Origin: Streptomyces sp. yr375
GTDB lineage: Bacteria > Actinomycetota > Actinomycetes > Streptomycetales > Streptomycetaceae
Assembly (NCBI RefSeq): GCF_900110755.1
Contig: NZ_FOFF01000013.1
Span: forward strand, 1-64,000
Reading direction: 5' to 3'
DNA: 64,000 nucleotides
Both the position numbers and the translations under genes were made by a program. The notes under the pieces were generated by a model. That model was not told the origin of the DNA. It made no database searches and saw nothing but the letters and a program-made list of their open reading frames with translations. This document shows positions 31,807 to 40,966 of this stretch, piece after piece (position 1 is the first letter of the stretch; each line of letters begins with the position of its first letter).

Positions 31807-33929
31807 CGACCCTCGCCCCGCCGCCCGCCCCCGCCCGGGAGGACGGCTCCCACCGCCGGACCACCCCGCCCGGCGACGGCGGACTCGCCGCCCGCGCCCG
31901 GCACCTGTTCACCGGCGCCCCCGACGACCCGCGCTGGGCCCGCCCGACCCTCTGGGCGATCCTCGTCCTGGCCACGGCCCTGTACGCCTGGAACCTCACC
32001 TCGATCAGCGGCAACACCTTCTACAACGCGGCCGTCTACAGCGGCACCAAGAGCTGGAAGGCGTTCTTCTTCGGGGCTCTGGACTCGGGCAGCTTCATCA
32101 CGGTCGACAAACCGCCGTTCGCCCTGTGGGTGATGGGCCTGTCCGCCCGTGCCTTCGGATACGGCACCTGGCAGTTGACGCTGCCGATGATCGCCGTCGG
32201 AACCGGTTCCGTCGCACTGCTGTACCGGCTGGTCAAGCGGGACTTCGGCGCGGTCGCCGCGACGATCGCCGCGCTTGCCCTGACCCTCACCCCGATCACG
32301 GTCGCCATCACCCGGGACACCAACCCCGACCCGATCCTCGTCTTCCTGATGCTGCTCGGCGCGGCCGCCCTGCTGAAGGCCGTCCGCACGGGCCGGCTGA
32401 TGCCGATGGTGTGGTCCGGCGTCGCCATCGGTTTCGCGTTCAACACGAAGATGATGCAGGCGTACGTCGTCCTGCCCGCGTTCTTCCTGGTGTACCTGTG
32501 GGCCGCGAACGCCTCCCTCGGCCGCCGGATCCGCAACCTGGCCGTCGGCACGGTCGCGCTGGTCGTCTCCAGCGCCTGGTGGATGGTGGTCGTCGACCTG
32601 ATCCCGGCCTCCTCCCGCCCCTACATCGGCGGTTCGACCGACAACACGGTCTGGGACCTGGTCATCGGCTACAACGGCTTCGGCCGGATCTTCGGGGCGA
32701 GCTCGTCGGTGGGCTCGCAGGGCAACGGCGCGAGCTTCGGCGGCGACGCGGGCCTGTACCGGATGTTCAACGAGATCATGGGCGGCCAGATCTCCTGGCT
32801 GATCCCGTTCGCGGCGATCGCGCTGGCCGGCGGCCTGGTGCTGCGCGGCCGGACCCCGCGCACCGACGCCAAGCGCGCCGCGCTGATGCTGTGGGGCGGC
32901 TGGTTCGTCCTGCACTACCTGACCTTCGCCCTCGCCGAGGGCACCTTCCACCCGTACTACGTCACCGCCATGGCTCCCGGCATCGCGGCCGTGGCCGGCG
33001 CGGGCGGCGTCATGCTCTACGACGCCTTCCGGGGCGGCTCGGCGGCGAAGTGGGGTTGGGTGCTGCCGAGCGCGATCGCGGCCAGCTCGGTGTGGGCGGT
33101 CGTCCTGCTCCAGCGGGTGTCCGGTTCCGGGACGCTGTACACGGTCGCCGAGGTCGTGGCCGGTGTCGCCGGGGCGGCCTCGGTGATCGGGCTGCTGGTC
33201 GGCCGGTTCACGAAGCGGCAGCGCCTGATGGGCGTCGCGGCGCTGGCGGCGGTCGTCGCGCTGCTCGCCGGTCCGGCCGCCTACGCGGCCTCGGCCGCCA
33301 CCTCCAGCACCAACGGCACCAACCCGACGGCCGGCCCGAACACGGGCGGCGGCATGGGCGGCATGGGCGGCGGCGGTGGCCAGCGGCCCAGCGGCACGAA
33401 GGGCGGACAGGGCACCAACTCCGGTAAGGCGCCCAGCGGTTCGGGCGGCGACCAGGAAATGGGCCAGCCCCCGTCGAACAGCGGCAGCGGCTCGACGGAG
33501 TCAGGCTCGACGGAGTCCGGGACCACGGAATCCGGCTCCACCGAGTCCGGCAGCGCCGAAGGCGGCGCCGGTGGCGGCATGGGCGGCGGCGGGACCCAGG
33601 TGTCGTCCGCGATGATCACGTACCTGAAGAAGAACCAGGACGGCGCGACCTGGCTGGTCGCGGTGGCCACCGACCAGACGGCCTCCTCGATCATCCTGGA
33701 GTCCGGTCAGCCGGTCATCTCCATGGGCGGCTGGTCCGGCAGCGACAACGCGATGACGCTCGCCAAGCTGAAGAGCCTCGTGAAGGCGGGCAAGCTGCAC
33801 TACATCGTCGTCAGCGACAGCGGCCAGGGCTCCTCGAACTCCGAGATCTCGACCTGGGTCAAGGCGAACGGCACGGCCGTCTCCGACTACAGCGGCCTCT
33901 ACCGCCTGGACGCCTCCGACGTCGGCTGA
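31803..33929 (+). CDS. PMT/ArnT-like membrane glycosyltransferase
   Basis: A 708-residue polytopic enzyme with about 11 helices, using lipid-linked sugars outside the membrane. The first loop holds the catalytic-type acid in FITVDKPPFALWV, and the second the TRDTNPDPILVF run. After the last helix comes a Gly-rich linker with repeats of (S/T)TESG, encoded by about 33495-33552, then a folded extracellular C-terminal domain (SSAMITYLKKNQDGATWLVA, YIVVSDSGQG). Together with the upstream GT2 it resembles the Bacillus YkcC-YkcB arrangement. Acceptor (wall polymer or protein) is unknown. Confidence 0.9.
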   Translation: MTTLAPPPAPAREDGSHRRTTPPGDGGLAARARHLFTGAPDDPRWARPTLWAILVLATALYAWNLTSISGNTFYNAAVYSGTKSWKAFFFGALDSGSFITVDKPPFALWVMGLSARAFGYGTWQLTLPMIAVGTGSVALLYRLVKRDFGAVAATIAALALTLTPITVAITRDTNPDPILVFLMLLGAAALLKAVRTGRLMPMVWSGVAIGFAFNTKMMQAYVVLPAFFLVYLWAANASLGRRIRNLAVGTVALVVSSAWWMVVVDLIPASSRPYIGGSTDNTVWDLVIGYNGFGRIFGASSSVGSQGNGASFGGDAGLYRMFNEIMGGQISWLIPFAAIALAGGLVLRGRTPRTDAKRAALMLWGGWFVLHYLTFALAEGTFHPYYVTAMAPGIAAVAGAGGVMLYDAFRGGSAAKWGWVLPSAIAASSVWAVVLLQRVSGSGTLYTVAEVVAGVAGAASVIGLLVGRFTKRQRLMGVAALAAVVALLAGPAAYAASAATSSTNGTNPTAGPNTGGGMGGMGGGGGQRPSGTKGGQGTNSGKAPSGSGGDQEMGQPPSNSGSGSTESGSTESGTTESGSTESGSAEGGAGGGMGGGGTQVSSAMITYLKKNQDGATWLVAVATDQTASSIILESGQPVISMGGWSGSDNAMTLAKLKSLVKAGKLHYIVVSDSGQGSSNSEISTWVKANGTAVSDYSGLYRLDASDVG

Positions 33930-33962
33930 GAAACCCCGTACGGCAAGGACCGTACACACGAA

Positions 33963-33996
33963 GAGGCGGGCCCCGGTGAAACCGGCGGCCCGCCTC
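33963..33996. terminator. Bidirectional terminator between PMT-like and ApbE genes
   Basis: gaggcgggcc (33963-33972) plus ccggt (33973-33977) pair with accgg (33981-33985) and ggcccgcctc (33987-33996), with a 3-base loop and one bulged C. The 15-bp stem lies in the 85-base gap between convergent genes. Confidence 0.8.
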
Positions 33997-34014
33997 TCGC
34001 ATGCCCGAAAGCCG

Positions 34015-34773
34015 CTAAGCGGCCGAAGCCGCAGCCGCCCCCGTCGCCGTCGCTGTCGCTGTCGGGAATCCGCCGGTGCGCAGTACCCGCCCGCCGGGCA
34101 GGACGGCGTACACCTCGCAGCCGTCCTGGGCCGCCGCCCAGTCGACGCCCTCCGCGCCCATGGCGAAGGCGGCCGTGGCGACGGTGTCGGCCTCGGTCAG
34201 GGTCGGGGCGACGACGGTGAGGCTGTCGAGGCCGGTGGCGGGGCGGCCGGTGCGGCCGTCGAGGATGTGCTCGCCACGCTCGTAGCGCGCGGAGGTGGCG
34301 ACCGCCGCGTCGGTGAGGTCGAGGACGGCGCACAGCTTGTCGGCGATCTCCGGGTGCCGGACGCCGACCCGCCAGGGCCCGCCGGACACGACCACGTCGC
34401 CCCCGGCATTGAGGCAGAAGCGGCCGAGGCCGGCGCCGGTGAGCAGCTCCGCCGCCCGCTGCACGGACCAGCCCTTGACCACCGCGCAGGGGTCGAGGGC
34501 GCGGCCGGGCAGTCGGACGTCGAAGGCGCCGCCGGTGGCCACCCGGTACCGCTCGCAGAGGGCGAGGACCTCGACGAGGTCGGCGCTCAGCTCGCCGGCC
34601 GACAGCTCGCCCCGGCCGTACCGGGACACCTCGCTGTCGGCCTTGAACGGGCTGAACCGGGCGTCGACCTCGCGCAGCCAGGCGAACACGGCGTCCCCGG
34701 CGCCCTCCGGGACGACGGTGTCGTCGACCCGCAGGGAGACCGGGAACCCCATGACGTGTTCGACGCGGTGCAC
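34015..34773 (-). CDS. FAD:protein FMN transferase (ApbE family)
   Basis: A 252-residue enzyme that links FMN from FAD covalently to a Thr or Ser of a target protein. It shows the family motifs HVMGFPVSL, DARFSPFKADSEVS, DPCAVVKGWSVQRAAELL, NAGGDVVVSG and EADTVATAAFAMG with the metal-binding acids. There is no signal peptide or lipobox, so it probably acts in the cytoplasm or is exported by other means. Its likely target is the FMN-binding protein encoded one base upstream. A Thr/Ala-rich tail ends the chain. The GTG start is at 34773. Confidence 0.92.
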   Translation of the reverse strand: MHRVEHVMGFPVSLRVDDTVVPEGAGDAVFAWLREVDARFSPFKADSEVSRYGRGELSAGELSADLVEVLALCERYRVATGGAFDVRLPGRALDPCAVVKGWSVQRAAELLTGAGLGRFCLNAGGDVVVSGGPWRVGVRHPEIADKLCAVLDLTDAAVATSARYERGEHILDGRTGRPATGLDSLTVVAPTLTEADTVATAAFAMGAEGVDWAAAQDGCEVYAVLPGGRVLRTGGFPTATATATGAAAASAA

Positions 34774-34774
34774 G

Positions 34775-35494
34775 TCAGGCGCCCTTGGCGTCGATGGCGG
34801 CCTGGAGGGACTCCTTGTAGCCGTCGCTCGTGACGGTCGCGCCGGACACGGTGTCGATGTCCGCGCTCTGCGCCGTCAGCGTCTCCGCGATCAGCTTCGG
34901 CACCGCCGCCGTCGTCTGCGGATGGTTGGGCTGCTTCAGCATCGCGACGGCCGTGATCTTGTCACCCTCGAAGGTGACCTGGACCTGCACGTCACCCTTC
35001 TCGGTGGCCACGGTCGTCCCCGCGACGGTCCGCGCGGCCGAAGCCGACGCCGAGGCCGACGCCGACGCCGACGGGGACGCCGAGGCGGCGGCCGTCCGCG
35101 CGTCGATCGCGGCCTGGAGGGACTCCCGGTAGCCGTCGCTCGTGACGGTCGCGCCGGACACGGTGTCGATGTCCGCGCTCTGCGCCGTCAGCGTCTCCGC
35201 GATCAGCTTCGGCACCGCCGCCGTCGTCTGCGGATGGTTGGGCTGCTTCAGCAGCTTCACGGCCGTGATCCTGCCGCCCGTGTAGGTCACCTGGACCTGG
35301 ACGTCGCCCTTCTCCGTGGTCACGTTCGTACCGGTGAAGGTGGTCGAGCCCGAGGACCCGGCGGAGGTGGAGGACGTGGAGGGGGTCGAGACCGCCTCGG
35401 TCGTGGTGGTCGTCGTACCGGTCGACGGCTCGTAGCGCCAGACCGGGATCAGGCCCACCACGGACAGGACCAGGACAGGTATTGCTCGCTTCAC
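34775..35494 (-). CDS. Exported protein with two FMN-binding domains
   Basis: A 239-residue protein with an N-terminal membrane anchor or signal (KRAIPVLVLSVVGLIPVW), a Ser/Thr-rich linker and two copies of the FMN-binding domain. Each ends in DTVSGATVTSDGY, the motif in which ApbE attaches FMN to the Thr of SGAT. An Ala/Ser repeat linker separates the domains. The two copies are so alike that 125 bases are identical (34817-34941 and 35129-35253, 104 codons apart). It should carry two covalent flavins outside the cell and take electrons from the ferric-reductase-like protein encoded just upstream. The start is a GTG at 35494. Confidence 0.92.
   Translation of the reverse strand: MKRAIPVLVLSVVGLIPVWRYEPSTGTTTTTTEAVSTPSTSSTSAGSSGSTTFTGTNVTTEKGDVQVQVTYTGGRITAVKLLKQPNHPQTTAAVPKLIAETLTAQSADIDTVSGATVTSDGYRESLQAAIDARTAAASASPSASASASASASAARTVAGTTVATEKGDVQVQVTFEGDKITAVAMLKQPNHPQTTAAVPKLIAETLTAQSADIDTVSGATVTSDGYKESLQAAIDAKGA
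34817..35253. repeat. In-frame duplication with 125-bp identical direct repeat
   Basis: Positions 34817-34941 and 35129-35253 are identical, offset by 312 bases (104 codons); weaker similarity continues on both sides. The repeat duplicates one FMN-binding domain. Perfect identity, including third codon positions, points to recent duplication or ongoing gene conversion. Confidence 0.95.
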
Positions 35495-35504
35495 GGTGTC
35501 TCTC

Positions 35505-36842
35505 TCATCCCGCCAGGCTGAAACGCTCGAAGTGGATCTGCGTCTTGGGCACGTCCAGCTCGCGCAGGGTGCCGAGGACCGCGGTCATCATCGGCGGCGG
35601 CCCGCACAGGAAGACGTCCCGCTCCGCGATGTCCGGCACGAGCGCGGCGAGTTCGCGCGGCGCCAGCCGGTCGGGCACCGGCGGCCCGGTGACCAGGTGC
35701 AGTTCGGCGCCCTTGGCGACGGCCAGCTCGCGCAGCTCGTCGTAGAGGACGGCGTCCCGCTCGCCGGACACCCGGTAGACGACCACCGCGTGGCCGTCGA
35801 TCTCCTCGAGCAGCGCGCGGATCGGGGTGACGCCGACGCCGCCCGCGATGAGCAGGGACTCGGGGCGGGTGCGGTGCATCGCGGTGAACGCGCCGTAGGG
35901 GCCCTCGGCGAAGACGCGGGTGCCGGGCTTGATGTGGCGCAGGCCCGCCGAGCCGTCGCCGGCCGCCTTCGCGGTCAGCCGCAGCCGGGTGCCGTCGGGC
36001 GCGGCCGACAGCGAGAACGGGTTCGCCTGCCACCAGCGGTCCTTCGTCAGGAACCGCCACAGGAAGAACTGGCCGGCCCGGGCGGGCAGCTTGTCCAGGT
36101 CACGACCGGTGATGTAGACGCTGACGACGTTGTCCGCCTCGGGGACGACCGCCTCGACGCGGAGCCGGTGACGCCAGTTGCGCCACAGCGGCAGCACCGC
36201 GCGGCCCAGGAACACCGAGCCGAGGGCGACGCCCCACACGCCGTACCAGTACGCCGTGGCGGCCGGCGACGCGGTGAACGTCGTACCGACCGCGACCTGG
36301 TGGGTGAAGGCCAGCACCACGGCGACGTACGTGTACAGGTGGATGAAGTGCCAGGTCTCGTAGGCGAGCCGGCGGCGGGCCCAACGGGCCGAGACGCCGC
36401 CGATGACCAGGATGAGCACCATGGCGACGGTCGCGCGCAGCACGCCCTCGACGGTCTCGGCGAGGTCGACGAGCTGGCTCACCGGGTTCAGCGAGGAGGA
36501 CTCGGCGTAGCCGAAGGTGATGAAGACCAGGTGGCCGACCAGCGTCCACAGCAGGCCGAAGCCGGTCCAGCGGTGCCAGTTGGTCAGCCGGTCCATGCCG
36601 ATCCGGCGGTCCAGCCAGGGCAGCCGGGCCACCAGCAGCAACTGGAACGCCATCAGCAGCGAGCCGTACAGGCCGGCGAACCGGCCGATCACGACCAGCG
36701 CGTTGGACGCGAAGCCCGCCTGGACGGCGAAGAGGGTCACGACGGCCGCGTTCACGGCGAGCACGGCGTACAGGCCGGTGCGGGCCACTACTTTGGGACG
36801 TATCGCCGTGGGGGGCACGGGAGGCGATTGGACGGTCGTCAC
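35505..36842 (-). CDS. Ferric-reductase-like transmembrane flavoprotein
   Basis: A 445-residue membrane oxidoreductase. Six helices lie in the first 220 residues and hold His residues placed to bind two haems (TNWHRWTGFGLLWTLVGHLVF and YETWHFIHLYTYVAVVLAFTH). The C-terminal 220 residues form an FAD domain (NPFSLSAAPDG) and an NAD(P)H domain (LLIAGGVGVTPIRALL, VFLCGPPPMM). It would move electrons from cytoplasmic NAD(P)H across the membrane, probably to the two-flavin protein encoded 10 bases downstream. First gene of the three-gene operon; 152 bases separate it from the divergent response regulator. Confidence 0.93.
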   Translation of the reverse strand: MTTVQSPPVPPTAIRPKVVARTGLYAVLAVNAAVVTLFAVQAGFASNALVVIGRFAGLYGSLLMAFQLLLVARLPWLDRRIGMDRLTNWHRWTGFGLLWTLVGHLVFITFGYAESSSLNPVSQLVDLAETVEGVLRATVAMVLILVIGGVSARWARRRLAYETWHFIHLYTYVAVVLAFTHQVAVGTTFTASPAATAYWYGVWGVALGSVFLGRAVLPLWRNWRHRLRVEAVVPEADNVVSVYITGRDLDKLPARAGQFFLWRFLTKDRWWQANPFSLSAAPDGTRLRLTAKAAGDGSAGLRHIKPGTRVFAEGPYGAFTAMHRTRPESLLIAGGVGVTPIRALLEEIDGHAVVVYRVSGERDAVLYDELRELAVAKGAELHLVTGPPVPDRLAPRELAALVPDIAERDVFLCGPPPMMTAVLGTLRELDVPKTQIHFERFSLAG

Positions 36843-36994
36843 GGACGGAAGCTCCTAGTTCGGGTCCTCAGATCACAGAGCTTGTCCGTGCTTTGCTGTC
36901 GATTCCCTGTCGTACAACTTTCAAGATCTTATCGATCCGCGCGCGCGTGAGCCGCGGGTCTGGCGCCCGGGGCCGGGTGGCGCACTATGGGCGG
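36843..36994. promoter_or_regulatory. Divergent promoter region of the flavin operon and two-component system
   Basis: A 152-base gap, clearly richer in A and T around 36900-36940, with an 8-base palindrome AAGATCTT at 36923-36930. It should hold promoters for both directions, and the regulator encoded on the right may bind here; no site can be named with certainty. Confidence 0.4.
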
Positions 36995-37687
36995 GTGGAA
37001 AAAGTACGCCTCCTCGTCGTGGACGACGACCCGCCGATCGCCGATCTCGTGGCGACGGTCGCCCGCTACGAGGGATGGGACGCGGTCACCGCGAACTCGG
37101 GCGAGGAGGCGCTGCGCCGGGCCGCCGACTTCCGTCCCGACATCGTGGTGCTCGACCTGATGCTGCCCGACATCGACGGTTTCGGCGTCCTCGACCGCCT
37201 GCGCACCACCGGGACGATGGTGCCGGTGGTGTTCCTCACGGCCCGCGACGGGGTCGCCGACCGGGTCGCCGGGCTGACCCGGGGCGGCGACGACTACCTC
37301 GTGAAACCATTCGCCGTGGAGGAGCTGATGGCCCGGCTGCGGACCGTGCTGCGGCGCAGCACCGGCCCCGCCTTCCAGCGCTCCGTGCTGCGGGTGTCGG
37401 ACCTCACCATGGACGAGGACACCCGCGAGGTCCGGCGCGGCGGCAAGCTGCTGACCCTCACGCCCACCGAGTACGAGGTGCTGCGCTACCTGATGCGCAA
37501 GTCCCCGACCGTGCTCACCAAGGCGCAGATCCTCGACCACGTGTGGGAGTACGGCTTCGGCGGCCGCTCCAACGTCGTCGAACTGGTCGTCAGCCGGCTG
37601 CGCCGCAAGCTCGACGCGACGGGCGACGACCCGCTGATCCAGACGGTCCGCGGTTTCGGGTACGTCATCCGGCAGGCGGCCGAGTGA
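36995..37687 (+). CDS. OmpR-family response regulator
   Basis: A 230-residue regulator. The receiver domain (about 3-115) has acidic residues DDD at 10-12, the phosphorylation site Asp54 in VVLDLMLPDIDG, and Lys in LVKPF. The winged-helix DNA-binding domain (about 135-228) includes LTPTEYEVLRYLM and GRSNVVELVVSRLRRKLD. It is close to the MprA/TcrA-type actinobacterial regulators. The GTG at 36995 is chosen because the receiver domain begins immediately after it. Its stop overlaps the kinase start. Control of the divergent flavin operon is likely but inferred. Confidence 0.92.
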   Translation: MEKVRLLVVDDDPPIADLVATVARYEGWDAVTANSGEEALRRAADFRPDIVVLDLMLPDIDGFGVLDRLRTTGTMVPVVFLTARDGVADRVAGLTRGGDDYLVKPFAVEELMARLRTVLRRSTGPAFQRSVLRVSDLTMDEDTREVRRGGKLLTLTPTEYEVLRYLMRKSPTVLTKAQILDHVWEYGFGGRSNVVELVVSRLRRKLDATGDDPLIQTVRGFGYVIRQAAE

Positions 37688-39156
37688 TCGGCAGGTGCTG
37701 GCAGTCGTACCGTCGGCTGCGGCTCGGCACCCGGCTGGCGCTGGGCCTCGGCGCGCTGTCGCTGGTGGTGTTCGCGGTCGTCGGCACGGCCCTGACGACC
37801 TATATGCGGGACTACCTGTCGGCCCAGATAACCGACCAGTTGAAGCTCGCGCAGGTGGCCCAGTCCAAGAGCATCGCGACGTCCGGCACCCTGGCGGGAA
37901 AGAAGTACTACCGCTGGTACTACGCCGTGTACGACGTGTCGAACGGCACGCCCGTGCTACGCAAGCCCGAGGACCCCGCCGACATCCCGAAGGACGTCGC
38001 CGACTTCGACGCGCTGGCCGAGGCGCAGACCGCCGCGCACACCGAACTGGTGCGCACCGACGACCTCAGCGGCGAGGGCCAGTACCGGCTGCGCGCCTGC
38101 GAGGTCGAACCGGGCCTGATCCTGGTCAGCGCCGCGCCGCTGGACAACCTCCAGGACACCGTCCGGCAGTTGATCACGATCCAGGTCGTCACCTTCGGCC
38201 TGGCGCTGCTCGCCCTCGTGGTGTTCGGCCGGGCGCTGCTGCGGCGCGGTCTGCAACCGCTCAGCGACATGGCGCACACCGCGCACGGCATCGCCTCGCA
38301 CGATCTCACCGAATCGGCGTCCCGCCTCCCGCTGCGCGCGGACGCGCCGGGCGGCGGCCCCGAGGTGGAGGAGCTGCGCACGGCCTTCAACACCATGCTG
38401 GAGCACATCGACGACTCCCTCGCCGTGCGCGCGGAGGCCGAACAGCGGCTGCGCCGCTTCGTCGCCGACGCCTCGCACGAGCTGCGCACCCCGCTGATGT
38501 CGGTGCGCGGCTACGCGGACCTCTTCCAGTACGCCGCCGCCAACGCGCCCGAGGAGCGGGACAAGCACCTGGCCCGGCTGCGCGCCGAGGCCGCCCGGAT
38601 GGGCGTCCTCCTCGACGACCTCCTGCTGCTGGCCCGGCTGGACGCGGCCGAGGTGGAGACACCCCTGCGGATGGAGGACGCCGACCTGGTGGAACTGGTC
38701 GAGCAGGCCGCCGACGCGTTTCGCGCGAGCCATCCCGGCCATCCGCTCACGGTGACGCCGGGCCCGGCGTCCGTACGGCTGCGCATGGACCCGCACCGCA
38801 TCCGCCAGGTCCTGGACAACCTCCTCACCAACGCGGCCGTGCACACCCCGGCCGGCACCCCGGTCTCCATCGGGGTGAGCGTCTCCCCGGACACCGCGCG
38901 GGTCCAGGTCGCCGACCAGGGCCCCGGCATCCCGCCCGGCGACCGCGCCCGCGTCTTCGACCGCTTCTACCGCGTCGACAAGGCCCGCAGCCGCGACCAC
39001 GGCGGCAGCGGCCTCGGCCTGTCGGTGGCCCGCTCCCTGCTCCGCGCACACGGCGGCGCGCTGGAACTGGGCGCGGGAGCGGAGGGCGAGGGCGGGAGCG
39101 AGGGCGGGGGCGCGACGGTGTTCACGGTGACACTCCCGTCGACGCCGACCCGCTGA
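37684..39156 (+). CDS. Sensor histidine kinase, partner of the upstream regulator
   Basis: A 490-residue membrane kinase. Helices at about 18-40 and 160-185 enclose an extracellular sensor of about 120 residues; then come a HAMP domain, the phosphoacceptor His265 in VADASHELRTPL, and the ATPase with NLLTNAAVHTPAG, VADQGPGIP and HGGSGLGLSVA. A Gly/Glu-rich stretch interrupts the last strand. The GTG start overlaps the regulator stop by four bases (GTGA), so the two are coupled. The signal is unknown. Confidence 0.92.
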   Translation: MIGRCWQSYRRLRLGTRLALGLGALSLVVFAVVGTALTTYMRDYLSAQITDQLKLAQVAQSKSIATSGTLAGKKYYRWYYAVYDVSNGTPVLRKPEDPADIPKDVADFDALAEAQTAAHTELVRTDDLSGEGQYRLRACEVEPGLILVSAAPLDNLQDTVRQLITIQVVTFGLALLALVVFGRALLRRGLQPLSDMAHTAHGIASHDLTESASRLPLRADAPGGGPEVEELRTAFNTMLEHIDDSLAVRAEAEQRLRRFVADASHELRTPLMSVRGYADLFQYAAANAPEERDKHLARLRAEAARMGVLLDDLLLLARLDAAEVETPLRMEDADLVELVEQAADAFRASHPGHPLTVTPGPASVRLRMDPHRIRQVLDNLLTNAAVHTPAGTPVSIGVSVSPDTARVQVADQGPGIPPGDRARVFDRFYRVDKARSRDHGGSGLGLSVARSLLRAHGGALELGAGAEGEGGSEGGGATVFTVTLPSTPTR

Positions 39157-39487
39157 CGGCGGCGGTGGCGGTTACTGCGGTGGCGGGGACAGCTCAGACG
39201 GTGACGGCAGGGGCGCGGGAGTCGGCGACGGTACTGCGGGCCGGGTGAACCTCGGGGGGCGGCCGGGATGAACTCCTGGGGGTACGGGCAGAAATCCCAC
39301 AGCCTCACCGCGCCTCCCCCCGCCCCACCACACCGCGGTCGCCCGTCCGCCCGCACTCCGTCGGCTTCCGGACACCGCACCGTCACACCGGAGGGGAACC
39401 ACTCCCCCGTCCCCCTCCCCCGGCAGGCCCCACCCCGATCCGTCAAGCCGCCGCGCGCGGTCACGACGCGGAAGGACGACGTGCGCC
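39157..39487. other. Intergenic region, no feature found
   Basis: This 331-base stretch between the kinase gene and the flippase-like gene has no convincing gene or hairpin. It is rich in G near the left end and C near the right. An AAGGACG ribosome binding site lies at its right edge before the GTG at 39488. Confidence 0.4.
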
Positions 39488-40513
39488 GTGTCCCTGCTGC
39501 CCCTCGACGAACCCGCGACCCCGCCCCCGACGCCGGCCTCGCCCCCGCTCGCGGACGACCGCCCCCGCCCCCGCCCGCTGGCCTCCACCGCCACCCGCCG
39601 CGCCCTCGGCCTGCTCCCGCTGCTGCTGCTCGCCGTATGGGCGGCGGTCGACTGGCACGCCGTGCGCGACGGCGCCGCGCGGCTGGCCAGCGCCGATCCC
39701 TGGTGGCTGCTGGCAGGGCTGCTCTTCACCTACCTGGGCGCGGTCGTCGCGGCCTGTGTCCGCCAGGGCGCGGTCCCGGAGCGGCTGCCGCCGGGCCTGC
39801 TGGTGGCCTCCCAGATCGCCGCGGGCGCCGCGAACCACGTCCTGCCCGCGAGCATAGGAGCGCACGCGGTCACCCTCCGCTTCCTGCAACGCCAGGGCGT
39901 CGCCCTCCCCCGGGCCACCGCCTCGATCGCCCTGTACTCCCTGGTCAGAGCCGTGGCGAAGACGCCGGTTGTGCTGGTCTTCCTGCTCGCCGCGCCCAGC
40001 GCCGTACCCACCGCCAGGCTCCTGCCCGAGGGGCGGACGCTGTTCCTGGCCGCCGTGGGCCTGCTGCTGGCCCCCACGGCGTTCGCGGTGCTGCTGACGC
40101 TCGTCCGACCGCTGCGCCGCCCGGCCCTGGACTTCGTACGGACGGCCCTGACCGACGTCCGGCACCTGCACACCCGCCCCTCCCGCTTCCTCCCGCTGTG
40201 GGGCGGGGCGCTCGCGGCGCCGCTGGTGCAGGCGAGTGTGGTGGCCTCCGTGGGGACGGCGCTGGGCGTCCCGCTGTCCTGGGCGCAACTGCTCTTCGCC
40301 TACCTCGCGGCCAGCACCGCGGCCGGTGCCGTCCCCGCGCCGGGCGGGATCGGCCCCATGGACGCGGCCCTGATCCTCACCCTGGCCGGCTACGGCACCC
40401 CGCTGAGCCTGGCCACGGCGACGGTCATCGGCTACCGGGTGCTGACGGTCTGGCTGCCCCTGCTGCCGGGGATGCTGATCCTGTCGGCGCTGGTGCAGCG
40501 GGAGCACCTGTGA
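39488..40513 (+). CDS. Lysylphosphatidylglycerol-synthase-type membrane protein (UPF0104)
   Basis: A 341-residue polytopic protein with about eight helices after a Pro-rich N-terminus. It belongs to the LPG_synthase_TM/UPF0104 family, shown by AAGAANHVLPASIGAHAVTLRFL and the C-terminal STAAGAVPAPGGIGPMDAALI run. In MprF this module flips aminoacyl-lipids; stand-alone members have unclear roles, perhaps lipid-linked substrate movement. The soluble aminoacyl-transferase domain of MprF is absent. The GTG start has an AAGGACG site 8 bases before it. Confidence 0.88.
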   Translation: MSLLPLDEPATPPPTPASPPLADDRPRPRPLASTATRRALGLLPLLLLAVWAAVDWHAVRDGAARLASADPWWLLAGLLFTYLGAVVAACVRQGAVPERLPPGLLVASQIAAGAANHVLPASIGAHAVTLRFLQRQGVALPRATASIALYSLVRAVAKTPVVLVFLLAAPSAVPTARLLPEGRTLFLAAVGLLLAPTAFAVLLTLVRPLRRPALDFVRTALTDVRHLHTRPSRFLPLWGGALAAPLVQASVVASVGTALGVPLSWAQLLFAYLAASTAAGAVPAPGGIGPMDAALILTLAGYGTPLSLATATVIGYRVLTVWLPLLPGMLILSALVQREHL

Positions 40514-40546
40514 GCGGCCGTTGAGCGGCCGTGCGATGCGGCGTCC

Positions 40547-40954
40547 TCAGTTCTCGTCCGCCGCCAGCCGCAGCGAGATGCTGTTGATGCAGTACCGCTG
40601 GTCGGTCGGGGTCGCGTACCCCTCCCCGGCGAACACGTGCCCGAGGTGGGAGCCGCAGCGGGCGCAGCGCACCTCGGTGCGCAGCATCCCGTGGGTGCGG
40701 TCCTCGATCAGCTCCACCGCGTCGGTGTCCTTCGGGTCGAAGAAGGACGGCCAGCCGCAGTGCGACTCGAACTTGGTGGCGGAGGTGAACAGTTCGGCGC
40801 CGCAGGCGCGACAGGAGTAGACGCCCTTGGTCTTGGTGTCGGTGTACTCACCGCGGAACGCGGGCTCCGTCCCGGCCTGCCGCAGGACGGCGTACTCGGC
40901 CGGCGTCAGCTCCGCCCGCCACTGCTCGTCCGGCTTTTCGACGTCGTACGACAT
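40547..40954 (-). CDS. msrB: Peptide-methionine (R)-S-oxide reductase
   Basis: A 135-residue cytosolic repair enzyme that reduces the R form of methionine sulfoxide in proteins. It has two zinc-binding CxxC pairs (CRACG and CARCG), the HCGWPSF substrate region and the catalytic Cys in RYCINSISL near the C-terminus. Length is standard for the single-domain form. It lies 12 bases downstream of murC on the same strand and may be read from the same message. Confidence 0.96.
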   Translation of the reverse strand: MSYDVEKPDEQWRAELTPAEYAVLRQAGTEPAFRGEYTDTKTKGVYSCRACGAELFTSATKFESHCGWPSFFDPKDTDAVELIEDRTHGMLRTEVRCARCGSHLGHVFAGEGYATPTDQRYCINSISLRLAADEN

Positions 40955-40966
40955 GAGCTCAGCCCC

